Positions 1 to 5,618 of a DNA stretch of 8,987 nucleotides are shown here, in pieces. Positions within the stretch are counted from its first letter, which is position 1. Each line of letters opens with the position of its first letter. The notes beneath the pieces were generated by a model. It worked only from the letters and a program-made list of their open reading frames with translations. It searched no databases and had not been told where the DNA came from. This DNA is from Pseudorhodoplanes sp. (GTDB lineage Bacteria; Pseudomonadota; Alphaproteobacteria; Rhizobiales; Xanthobacteraceae): contig WBUW01000092.1 in assembly GCA_008933495.1 (NCBI GenBank), forward strand, positions 1-8,987. Direction: 5' to 3'. The position numbers were made by a program, and so were the translations under genes.

Positions 1-75
1 GGCGCCGGGTACTGCCCCCGGGTCCGAAAGGTTTATTACGACGCCCGTTTATCGCCATAGCCGGCTTGCGCCGGC
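1..75 (-). ncRNA. ssrA: tmRNA acceptor piece (3' part of a permuted, two-piece tmRNA), cut at its 3' end
   Basis: tmRNA rescues stalled ribosomes with SmpB by acting first as tRNA, then as mRNA. Read on the minus strand, 29-22 is TTTCGGAC, identical as I recall it to the stretch before the T-arm of E. coli ssrA. A 5-bp T-stem follows (CCGGG 21-17, CCCGG 9-5) around a 7-base loop GGCAGTA (16-10), then CGCC (4-1), the start of the 3' acceptor strand. The last acceptor bases and CCA would lie just left of the window. The 5' end is probably the hairpin GCCGGC-GCAA-GCCGGC (75-60), closed by a GNRA tetraloop. No tag-peptide reading frame lies upstream on this strand, so this is not the end of a one-piece tmRNA. 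It matches the alphaproteobacterial permuted form, in which the acceptor piece is transcribed first and the coding piece would follow outside the window. The T-loop lacks the usual TTCRA pattern but keeps the central CA. The 5' boundary is inferred. Confidence 0.85.
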
Positions 76-81
76 AGGCTG

Positions 82-110
82 AATATAGGGGTTTCGGTCG
101 TGTGAAAAAA
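82..110 (-). promoter_or_regulatory. candidate promoter of the tmRNA gene
   Basis: On the minus strand a good -10 hexamer, TATATT (87-82), ends 6 bases before G75, the first base of the GNRA hairpin taken as the RNA's 5' end. That is normal -10 to +1 spacing. The -35 is poor: a run of six T (110-105) lies 17 bases upstream. The position fits transcription of ssrA leftwards, divergent from chrA. Inferred from spacing and the -10 only. Confidence 0.4.
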
Positions 111-141
111 GCCCGGCATTTGCGGCTGGTCTGTTGGCCGC

Positions 142-186
142 GCTAAAGCGGGGTGACTTTTCTTCGAATCGTCATCCCGCTTTAGC
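142..186. repeat. intergenic palindrome, 16-bp arms
   Basis: The arms GCTAAAGCGGGGTGAC (142-157) and GTCATCCCGCTTTAGC (171-186) are complementary over 16 positions with one G-T pair, around a 13-base spacer. Transcribed, it would form a strong hairpin. It lies 9 bases from the next palindrome. I recall this arm and the next element occurring together in many copies in Bradyrhizobium-type genomes, so it is probably a dispersed repeat rather than a local regulator. A second role as an end-of-transcript or leader structure for chrA cannot be excluded. Confidence 0.75.
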
Positions 187-195
187 TTGTTGTTT

Positions 196-244
196 GAGCA
201 TGATCTTTTCCGAAAACCGCTTCACACTTTTCGGGATCATGTTC
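196..244. repeat. dispersed Hyphomicrobiales palindrome (GAGCATGATC type)
   Basis: The outer arms GAGCATGATC (196-205) and GATCATGTTC (235-244) pair with one mismatch position. The inner arms CCGAAAA (210-216) and TTTTCGG (228-234) pair perfectly around an 11-base loop. Four unpaired T (206-209) form a bulge on one side. From memory, this sequence is one of the most abundant short intergenic repeats of Bradyrhizobium, Rhodopseudomonas and relatives. It ends 13 bases before the chrA start codon, so it will be in the 5' part of any chrA transcript that starts upstream. Confidence 0.8.
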
Positions 245-256
245 TAAGGCTGCGCC

Positions 257-844
257 ATGGTTATTCTTCCCGGCAATCCGTCAACCGCCAACCGCCCCGG
301 CCTGGTGGCGCTGTTTCTCGCCTTTTCGAAAGTTGCCCTCGCCGGCTTTGGCGGAGTGCTGCCTTGGGCGCGCCATATCATCGTCGAGGAGCGCCAATGG
401 ATGACCGCCGAGGAATTCAATGACGCCTTCGCGCTGGCGCACTTTCTTCCCGGGCCGAACGTCGTCAACCTGTCGGTGGTATTCGGCGCGCGCATGCGCG
501 GCGTGCCGGGCGCGCTCGTCGCGTTCTCCGGTCTGGTCGGGCCGCCGGTCGCGATCGTCACGGTGTTGGGGATTTTGTACGCCCGGTTTGGCGAACTCCT
601 GTGGCTGCAGCGCGTTCTTGCCGGTGTCGCCGCCGGCGCGGCCGGCCTGATTATCGCGACGGTCGCCAAGATGGCAAAACCGCTGGTGCAAAAGGGGCTC
701 GGGACCGGCCCCTGGATCGCGGTGGCGGTCTTTCTTGCGATCGGCGTGCTGCGATGGCCGCTGCCTTGGGTCATCGCGGTGATGGCGCCGGTCAGTGTGG
801 TGCTGGCCTGGCTTTCGATGCGGGGGCCGGTGCGTGAAGGATGA
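257..844 (+). CDS. chrA: chromate transporter, N-terminal-half subunit (short-chain CHR family)
   Basis: A 195-residue hydrophobic membrane protein of the CHR (chromate ion transporter) family, whose characterised members export chromate and confer resistance. The family hallmark is at the N-terminal end: FGGVLPW (residues 31-37), a conserved charged stretch EERQWMTAEEF (44-54), then LPGPN (64-68), followed by several hydrophobic segments. Long-chain ChrA proteins of about 400 residues carry two such halves; this is one half encoded alone, and the next gene encodes the other. Short-chain pairs of this kind are thought to work together with opposite membrane topology. The ATG at 257 has AAGG (246-249) at 7-base spacing. 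The stop overlaps the next gene, so the two are surely co-transcribed and probably translationally coupled. Actual chromate transport by this pair is inferred from family only. Confidence 0.88.
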   Translation: MVILPGNPSTANRPGLVALFLAFSKVALAGFGGVLPWARHIIVEERQWMTAEEFNDAFALAHFLPGPNVVNLSVVFGARMRGVPGALVAFSGLVGPPVAIVTVLGILYARFGELLWLQRVLAGVAAGAAGLIIATVAKMAKPLVQKGLGTGPWIAVAVFLAIGVLRWPLPWVIAVMAPVSVVLAWLSMRGPVREG

Positions 845-1367
845 GAGCGACCCGCTCTGGTCTCTTGCGGTTCAGTTCGCGATCCTGTCGCTTTTTGCGA
901 TCGGGGGCGCCAATGCCGCGGTGCCCGAAATGCACCGGCTGGCGGTCGAACTGCAGCAATGGATGACCGACCGTCAGTTCGCCGATTTGTTCGCCATCGC
1001 GCAACTGACCCCCGGGCCCAACGTGATCATCGTGACGCTGATCGGCTATCAGGCGGCCGGTCTGGCCGGCGCGGCCGTTGCGACGGCGGCCATGTGCGGG
1101 CCGACCTGCGTGCTGGCCTATTGCGTCGGGCGCGCCTGGGAACGGTTCCGGGAAGCGCGCTGGCGCCGGGCAATACAGGGCGGGCTGGTGCCGGTTTCGA
1201 TCGGACTCGTCGCAGCCAGCGCGCTCATCCTGGCGCAGGCGGCGGGACAGAGCGCAGTCGCGGTTGCGCTCACCGCAGCAACCGCAGCCGCGGCCTATTT
1301 CACCCGAATCAATCCGTTGTGGCTTCTCGGGGCGGCGGGACTTGTCGGCTTGAGCGGTTATGTCTGA
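834..1367 (+). CDS. chrA: chromate transporter, C-terminal-half subunit (short-chain CHR family)
   Basis: Second half of the split CHR transporter, 177 residues from a GTG start. The hallmark is IGGANAAVPEM (about residues 23-33), the LQQWMTDRQF segment (40-49) and TPGPN (59-63), followed by long Ala/Val/Leu-rich membrane segments. The protein parallels the upstream gene along its length, consistent with origin by duplication of one half-transporter. I chose GTG 834 because it gives the short charged leader KDESDP before the first membrane helix, and because an 11-base overlap with the upstream gene is typical of coupled pairs. An ATG at 795 would add 13 unlikely Cys/Trp/Arg-rich residues. 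A 6-bp hairpin (1354-1359/1367-1372) spans the stop codon but lacks a T-run. No chrR or chrB regulator lies within the window. Confidence 0.87.
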   Translation: MKDESDPLWSLAVQFAILSLFAIGGANAAVPEMHRLAVELQQWMTDRQFADLFAIAQLTPGPNVIIVTLIGYQAAGLAGAAVATAAMCGPTCVLAYCVGRAWERFREARWRRAIQGGLVPVSIGLVAASALILAQAAGQSAVAVALTAATAAAAYFTRINPLWLLGAAGLVGLSGYV

Positions 1368-1485
1368 ACCGCGCGAGGCGGTTGCCGCCCGGCCGGGAGG
1401 GATGTCGCGGGTGCGGTCGATTGTGATCCGACGCTCGCTCCTTGTGACGCAATAGCAGAGGCTGGCTTACGGGCGGAGGCGAGGC

Positions 1486-1681
1486 ATGTCCGGCCGGTTC
1501 CGTTGGCTGCTGGCTGCCGCGCTCGCCGTTGCATTTTCGGCCTGGCGCGCACGCACGCCAGGCCGAAATCCATGCCGGCTTCCTCGCGCCGGCCGCGCCC
1601 GGCAGGTGCCGCGCCTGGGCGGTCGGGCACGGCTATACCGCCATGGGTGAGCGGAACCGGCCGGCTGTTCTCGGTAAATAA
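1486..1681 (+). pseudogene. possible frameshifted gene for a small exported protein, unrecognised
   Basis: ATG 1486 has an excellent ribosome binding site, GGAGG at 6-base spacing. The first 20 residues look like a Sec signal peptide: charged SGRFR, then hydrophobic LLAAALAVAFSA. The frame then turns Arg-rich and stops at 1648-1650, giving 54 residues. The +1 frame after about 1550 reads more like protein (QAEIHAGFLAPAAPGRC, then AVGHGYTAMGERNRPAVLGK) and ends in TAA at 1679-1681. My hand count of G/C at third codon positions is about 79% in that frame against about 68% in the original frame's tail. Removing one base near 1551 joins the two into a 64-residue secreted protein. The break falls in the loop of a perfect hairpin, where an indel is plausible. 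Alternatives are an intact 54-residue peptide or non-coding DNA. I do not recognise the product. Confidence 0.35.
1535..1568. repeat. perfect 13-bp inverted repeat (hairpin) upstream of thyA
   Basis: TTTCGGCCTGGCG (1535-1547) and CGCCAGGCCGAAA (1556-1568) are exact reverse complements around the 8-base loop CGCACGCA. It is the longest perfect stem in the window. There is no T-run on either side, so it is not a standard intrinsic terminator. It lies inside the possible broken small gene, exactly where the reading frame seems to shift. Confidence 0.8.
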
Positions 1682-1778
1682 TCCACCGCGCTGCCGAGGT
1701 CGTTTTCCGGCAGCCGCGCGCGGGATAATCTCAGGAACGCCGGCCCTTGAGTCGCCGCCGGCACGGGCCCTGTCACCG

Positions 1779-2573
1779 ATGCGCCAATATCTCGAACTGA
1801 TGGAGCACGTTCTCGCCGACGGCGCGGAGAAGCACGACCGTACCGGCACGGGCACCCTGTCGGTCTTCGGCTATCAGATGCGCTTCAATCTGGCCGACGG
1901 ATTTCCGCTGTTGACGACGAAGAAGCTGCATCTGAAGTCGATCATCTATGAATTGCTCTGGTTCCTGCGCGGCGACACGAATGTCAGATACCTGCAGGAT
2001 CATGGCGTGCGCATCTGGGACGAATGGGCCGACGAAAAGGGCGACCTCGGACCGGTCTATGGTCACCAGTGGCGATCCTGGCCCACGCCGGACGGCCGGA
2101 CCATCGACCAGATCGCCAACGTCGTCGACGTGATCCGCCGCAATCCGGATTCCCGACGCCTCATCGTCAGCGCCTGGAATCCCGCCGACGTCGACCGGAT
2201 GGCGCTGCCGCCCTGTCATTGCCTGTTTCAGTTCTATGCGGCGCGCGGCAAGTTGTCCTGCCAGCTTTATCAGCGTTCGGCGGACATCTTTCTCGGTGTG
2301 CCCTTCAACATCGCCTCCTATGCGCTGCTCACCATGATGGTGGCGCAAGTGGCCGGCCTGCGGCCCGGCGAGTTCATTCATACGTTCGGTGACGCGCACC
2401 TCTATCTCAACCATATCGAGCAGGCGCGTCTGCAATTGTCGCGCGCGCCCCGCAAGCTGCCATTGATGACCATCAGTCCGCAGGTGTGCGATCTGTTTGC
2501 CTTCACCTATGAGGACTTCACGCTCGAGGGATACGATCCGCATCCGCACATCAAGGCCGAGGTTGCGGTGTGA
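1779..2573 (+). CDS. thyA: thymidylate synthase
   Basis: ThyA methylates dUMP to dTMP using 5,10-methylene-THF, releasing dihydrofolate. The 264 residues match the length of E. coli ThyA and, from memory, align with it without gaps: RTGTGTLSVFG (residues 22-32), the DEWADEKGDLGPVYG block, the catalytic cysteine in PPCH (Cys146, codon 2214-2216), the dUMP-binding RSAD and FNIASYALL blocks, and the C-terminal YDPHPHIKAEVAV with the terminal Val characteristic of the family. ATG 1779 is chosen because MRQYLELM is the family's usual N-terminus, although no Shine-Dalgarno sequence is visible. It overlaps folA by 4 bases, placing the two enzymes of the dTMP/folate cycle in one operon. Confidence 0.97.
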   Translation: MRQYLELMEHVLADGAEKHDRTGTGTLSVFGYQMRFNLADGFPLLTTKKLHLKSIIYELLWFLRGDTNVRYLQDHGVRIWDEWADEKGDLGPVYGHQWRSWPTPDGRTIDQIANVVDVIRRNPDSRRLIVSAWNPADVDRMALPPCHCLFQFYAARGKLSCQLYQRSADIFLGVPFNIASYALLTMMVAQVAGLRPGEFIHTFGDAHLYLNHIEQARLQLSRAPRKLPLMTISPQVCDLFAFTYEDFTLEGYDPHPHIKAEVAV

Positions 2574-3115
2574 GCGGTATCGAGCCGGGCACGCTCCGAA
2601 AAATCGACATCGTCCTCGTTGCTGCGGTCGCCGAAAACGGGGTCATCGGCCGCGACGGCGGGCTGCCGTGGCGGCTGAAGTCCGACCTGCAATATTTCAT
2701 GGCCGTCACCATGAACAAGCCTCTGATCATGGGGCGGCGGACATTCCAGTCGATCGGCAAGGCGCTCAAGGGGCGGACCAATATCGTCGTCACCCGCGAC
2801 CCGGATTTTGCCGCCGCCGACATTGTGGTGGCGCCGAGCCTGAGCACCGCGCTTGCCGTGGCCCGCGGCGATGCCCTGCGGCGGGGCGCGGACGCCATTG
2901 CGATCATCGGCGGCACGGACATTTTCGCGCAAATGATGGCCGCTGCGGACCGGCTGGTCTTGACCATTGTCCATGCGCGCCCGGCCGGCGATACCCATTT
3001 CCCGGAGATCGATCCGGCGCAATGGCGGGAAGTCGAGCGGCGGGAGCACCCGAAAGGCCCACAGGACGATTGTGCCTTCACTTTCCTGACCTATATCCGT
3101 CAGGGCGCGGCATGA
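2570..3115 (+). CDS. folA: dihydrofolate reductase
   Basis: FolA reduces dihydrofolate to tetrahydrofolate with NADPH, regenerating the cofactor consumed by ThyA; it is the target of trimethoprim. Visible marks are LVAAVAENGVIGRDGGLPW (residues 16-34), the acidic active-site residue in LKSDL (Asp39), MGRRTFQSIGKALKGRTNIVVTR (54-76) with the NADPH-binding MGRRT, and the IIGGTDIF loop (112-119). At 181 residues it is slightly longer than the 159-170 usual, mainly through a leader of about 12 residues. The start is GTG 2570, inside a GTGTGA junction where the thyA stop overlaps it by 4 bases, so translation is probably coupled. No ATG occurs before residue 44, which supports the GTG. Confidence 0.95.
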   Translation: MSGIEPGTLRKIDIVLVAAVAENGVIGRDGGLPWRLKSDLQYFMAVTMNKPLIMGRRTFQSIGKALKGRTNIVVTRDPDFAAADIVVAPSLSTALAVARGDALRRGADAIAIIGGTDIFAQMMAAADRLVLTIVHARPAGDTHFPEIDPAQWREVERREHPKGPQDDCAFTFLTYIRQGAA

Positions 3116-3122
3116 ACGCGCG

Positions 3123-3151
3123 TTGTAAGCGGCGGAAAGCTTCCCTATAAC
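3123..3151 (+). promoter_or_regulatory. candidate promoter of the hflK-hflC operon
   Basis: TTGTAA (3123-3128) and TATAAC (3146-3151) are 17 bases apart, a fair sigma-70-type match at ideal spacing, 51 bases before the hflK start and just after folA. The -10 region also reads CCCTATAA, and GTTG stands 18 bases upstream. This resembles the alphaproteobacterial RpoH (sigma-32) pattern CTTG-N17/18-CyTATnT. Which factor uses it, if any, cannot be settled from sequence. The downstream hflK has its own AAGGAG (3190-3195). Confidence 0.45.
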
Positions 3152-3201
3152 CCCCGCCAGAACCGGCCGGCCCGCGCGGTCCGGCGTCCAAGGAGAATTG
3201 C

Positions 3202-4335
3202 ATGCCGTGGAGCAATCAGGGCGGAGGCCCGTGGGGCTCGGGACCCAAGGGTCCCTGGGGGTCTGGCCCGCAATCGTCCGGGCCGACGCCGCCCGACCTT
3301 GAGGATCTGCTGCGCCGGAGCCAGGACAAGATCAAGAACATCCTGCCCGGCGGCAGCATGGGCGGGAAGGGGTTCATTCTGCTGGCGCTGGCGGCGATCG
3401 GCTTGTGGTTCTTCTCCGGATTTTTCCGCGTCGAATCCCAGGAGCTCGGCGCCGTGCTGCGCTTCGGGAAATTCGTGCGCACCGCCGAGCCCGGCCTCAA
3501 TTACCACCTGCCTTATCCGATCGAAACCGTGCGGACGGCGCAGGCGCTGCGCGTGATCAAGACCGATATCGGCATGCGCACGGTTGACGACAGCCGCCGC
3601 GGTCCCACCGTGCGCGACGTCCCCGAAGAAAGCCTGATGCTCACCGGCGACGAGAACATCGTCGACGTCGACTTCTCGGTCCTCTGGAAGGTCAAGCCGA
3701 ACGGGCTCGGGGATTTCCTGTTCAACATCCAGGCCCCGGAAGGCACCGTGAAGGCGGTCGCCGAGAGCGCGATGCGCGAAGTCATCGGCCGCTCCCAGAT
3801 CCAGCCGATCCTGACCGGCGCGCGCCAGGTGATCGAGACCGCGGTTCACGACCTGATGCAGAAGACGCTGGACGAGTACGGCGCCGGCGTCCTGATCGAG
3901 CAGGTCCAGATGCAGAAGGTCGACCCCCCGCAACAGGTCATCGACGCCTTCCGCGACGTGCAGGCGGCGCGCGCCGACCTCGAGCGCGCGCAGAACGAAG
4001 CGCAGACCTATGCCAATCGCGTGCTGCCGGAGGCGCGCGGGCGCGCGGCGCAGATCACGCAAGCCGCCGAGGCCTATCGCGAGCAGACGGTCGCCGAGGC
4101 CAAGGGCCAGACCGCGCGCTTTCTGAAAATCTATGACGAATACCGCAAGGCGCCGGAAGTCACGCGCCAGCGCATCTATCTGGAAACGATGGAGCGCCTG
4201 TTCGGCGGAACCGACAAGATCATCCTCGACCCCGGCGTCGGCGGCACGTCCGGCGTGGTGCCGTATCTGCCGCTCAATGAACTGAGCCGGCCGGCGGCTC
4301 AGCAGCCGCAAACGCGCGCGGGAGGCAACCAATGA
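3202..4335 (+). CDS. hflK: FtsH protease modulator subunit HflK
   Basis: HflK pairs with HflC in a large inner-membrane complex that surrounds and modulates the FtsH (HflB) protease. The 377 residues begin with a flexible Gly/Pro/Trp-rich cytoplasmic stretch containing two PWGSGP repeats (residues 10-15 and 18-23). An amphipathic segment PDLEDLLRRSQDKIKNIL follows, the layout usual for HflK. One membrane helix (about 57-75) leads into the SPFH/band-7 domain (about 73-260; VESQELGAVLRFGKFVRTAEPGLNYHLPYPIE), then a long Ala/Glu/Arg-rich coiled region (about 250-315). The C-terminus is Gln/Arg/Gly-rich. The start has AAGGAG at 6-base spacing. The stop overlaps the hflC start by 4 bases (ATGA), implying stoichiometric coupled synthesis. 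Confidence 0.96.
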   Translation: MPWSNQGGGPWGSGPKGPWGSGPQSSGPTPPDLEDLLRRSQDKIKNILPGGSMGGKGFILLALAAIGLWFFSGFFRVESQELGAVLRFGKFVRTAEPGLNYHLPYPIETVRTAQALRVIKTDIGMRTVDDSRRGPTVRDVPEESLMLTGDENIVDVDFSVLWKVKPNGLGDFLFNIQAPEGTVKAVAESAMREVIGRSQIQPILTGARQVIETAVHDLMQKTLDEYGAGVLIEQVQMQKVDPPQQVIDAFRDVQAARADLERAQNEAQTYANRVLPEARGRAAQITQAAEAYREQTVAEAKGQTARFLKIYDEYRKAPEVTRQRIYLETMERLFGGTDKIILDPGVGGTSGVVPYLPLNELSRPAAQQPQTRAGGNQ

Positions 4336-5246
4336 GACTGGGATTCGTCGGCGGTGTCCTTTTGGTGCTGTTGCTGGCGGCGGCCGCCACTGCCTATAGT
4401 GCGCTCTTCAGCGTCAACCAGATCAACCAGGCCCTGGTGCTGCGGTTCGGGCAACCTGTCCGTGTGATTTCCGAACCCGGCCTTGCCTACAAGGTGCCGT
4501 TCGTCGACAACGTCGTCTTTATCGACAAGCGCATCCTCGACCTGGAAAACCCGGCGCAGGAAGTGATCGCCTCCGACCAGAAGCGCCTCGTCGTCGATGC
4601 CTTCGCGCGCTACCGGATCACCAATGCACTGCTCTATTATCAGCGGCTCGGCTCGATCGCCGGCGCCAATTCGCAGCTCGGCACCCTCCTGAATGCCGGC
4701 CTGCGTCGCGTTCTGGGTGAGGCGACCTTCCAGGCGGTCGTGCGCGACGAGCGTGCGGCCCTCATGAGCCGCATCCGCGAGCAACTCGACCGCGACGCCA
4801 ACGCCTACGGCATCCAGGTGGTCGACGTCCGCATCCGCCGGGCCGATCTGCCCGAGCAGAACAGCCAGGCCGTCTACCAGCGCATGCAAACCGAGCGTCA
4901 GCGCGAGGCGGCCGAGTTCCGTGCGCTGGGTGCTCAGCGGGCGCAGGAAATCCGCTCGCGCGCCGATCGCGAAGTTACCGTGCTGGTCGCCGAGACCACT
5001 TCGCGCGCCGAGCAAATCCGCGGCGAGGGCGACGCCGAACGCAACCGGATTTTCGCCGAGGCCTTCAGCCGCGACGTCGACTTCTTCGCGTTCTACCGTT
5101 CGATGCAGGCCTACAGGGCCGGTCTGCGGCATAGCGATACGCGCATGGTGCTCAAGCCGGACTCGGATTTTTTCCGCTTCTTTGCGGACCCGACCGGCAA
5201 GCGCCGGGGTACGCCGCCGCGGGAGGGAACGCCTGCACAGCGATAA
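4332..5246 (+). CDS. hflC: FtsH protease modulator subunit HflC
   Basis: Partner of HflK in the SPFH-family complex that cages FtsH. The 304 residues have an N-terminal membrane anchor (about 3-24, GFVGGVLLVLLLAAAATAYSALF), then the band-7 domain starting FSVNQINQALVLRFGQPVRVISEPGLAYKVPF (26-57). A coiled region follows (about 180-240, with QRQREAAEFRALGAQRAQEIRSRADREV), then the conserved FFAFYRSMQAYRAGL segment and the VLKPDSDFFRFF motif near the C-terminus. The tail KRRGTPPREGTPAQR is charged and probably disordered. ATG 4332 overlaps the hflK stop by 4 bases; the GGAGG within hflK's last codons (4320-4324) is well placed to serve it. DUF2065 follows after 36 bases. Confidence 0.96.
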   Translation: MRLGFVGGVLLVLLLAAAATAYSALFSVNQINQALVLRFGQPVRVISEPGLAYKVPFVDNVVFIDKRILDLENPAQEVIASDQKRLVVDAFARYRITNALLYYQRLGSIAGANSQLGTLLNAGLRRVLGEATFQAVVRDERAALMSRIREQLDRDANAYGIQVVDVRIRRADLPEQNSQAVYQRMQTERQREAAEFRALGAQRAQEIRSRADREVTVLVAETTSRAEQIRGEGDAERNRIFAEAFSRDVDFFAFYRSMQAYRAGLRHSDTRMVLKPDSDFFRFFADPTGKRRGTPPREGTPAQR

Positions 5247-5282
5247 CGGCGCTTCCCTGGAACGAGACAGGACCGGCCGGCC

Positions 5283-5468
5283 ATGACCGATTTCGTCGTC
5301 GCGCTTGGGCTGGTCTTTGTCATGGAAGGACTGGTTCTCGCGGCCTTTCCCGATCTCGCCAAGAAAGCGTTTGAAAGCGTCATGCAGGCGCCCGACCAGA
5401 TGCTGCGGATCGTAGGCCTGGGATCGGCCACCTTGGGCATGCTGCTGATCTGGCTGATTCGCGGCTGA
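5283..5468 (+). CDS. small two-helix membrane protein, DUF2065 family (YjeT-like)
   Basis: The 61 residues form two hydrophobic segments (about 3-22, FVVALGLVFVMEGLVLAAFP, and about 42-59, RIVGLGSATLGMLLIWLI) around a short polar loop, KKAFESVMQAPDQML. This matches the DUF2065 family. E. coli yjeT of this family also sits directly after hflC, so the link to hflKC is conserved across distant proteobacteria, which hints at a role with the HflKC-FtsH complex. No function is established to my knowledge. A weak AGGA (5269-5272) precedes the ATG at 10-base spacing, overlapping the palindrome GGCCGGCC (5275-5282). Confidence 0.9.
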   Translation: MTDFVVALGLVFVMEGLVLAAFPDLAKKAFESVMQAPDQMLRIVGLGSATLGMLLIWLIRG

Positions 5469-5498
5469 GCGCGGGGGCACCGCTTCAAGCGAAAGTGC

Positions 5499-5522
5499 GC
5501 GGCGGAGCCGCTATTCCGCCGC
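5499..5522. other. hairpin between DUF2065 and degP
   Basis: GCGGCGGA (5499-5506) and TCCGCCGC (5515-5522) form a perfect 8-bp stem with the 8-base loop GCCGCTAT, 31 bases after the DUF2065 stop. No T-run follows, so termination is not assured. It may be a partial terminator or an mRNA-stabilising stem separating hflKC-DUF2065 from degP. The rest of the 150-base gap holds a 9-base direct repeat, ATTCCGCCG (5513-5521 and 5536-5544), and no clear promoter. Confidence 0.5.
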
Positions 5523-5618
5523 AATCGGACGGCCCATTCCGCCGTGAACGCGACTCTTGCGCCACATTGGTGACCGGCGCAGTCTGACGACAACCCGCTG
5601 CCAGGAGACCGATAAGCC

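Larger units (their letters stand above)
1368..1778 (+). other. 411-base intergenic gap between the chrA pair and thyA
   Basis: No firm gene. It contains a small hairpin just after chrA (1377-1381 with 1385-1389), a well-spaced ribosome binding site GGAGG (1475-1479), and a possible broken small secreted-protein gene with a perfect 13-bp hairpin, listed separately. The last 97 bases before thyA show no clear Shine-Dalgarno sequence and no convincing sigma-70 promoter. A TTGAGT at 1747 has no -10 partner at the right distance. The frame of thyA stays open back to a TTG at 1503, but this extension is Arg/Pro-rich with no ThyA similarity. Confidence 0.6.

Noticed and set aside
187..423. 78-codon plus-strand frame over the second palindrome and the chrA start
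   Set aside because: It is built from repeat sequence and an out-of-frame reading of chrA, with no ribosome binding site or motif.
795..833. ATG start for the second chrA gene, 13 codons upstream of the GTG
   Set aside because: It would add a Cys/Trp/Arg-rich leader deep inside the preceding gene. GTG 834 gives a normal coupled overlap and a family-like N-terminus.
1503..1778. N-terminal extension of thyA from a TTG codon
   Set aside because: The extra 92 residues are Arg/Pro/Ala-rich with no ThyA similarity, while the protein from ATG 1779 has exactly the family's usual length and N-terminus.
3145..4332. 395-codon open frame on the minus strand opposite hflK
   Set aside because: Its product is Arg/Asp/His/Leu-rich with no recognisable domain and lies exactly opposite a clear hflK. 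It is a mirror frame produced by high-GC codon use.
4299..5480. 393-codon open frame on the minus strand opposite hflC and DUF2065
   Set aside because: Same reason: it covers two recognised genes antisense and has no family motif.
5511..5570. Minus-strand peptide end reading RVHGGMGRPIAAE before a stop, in the DUF2065-degP gap
   Set aside because: It looks like a plausible protein C-terminus, but the frame upstream lies antisense to degP and has no recognisable domain. I treat it as chance.
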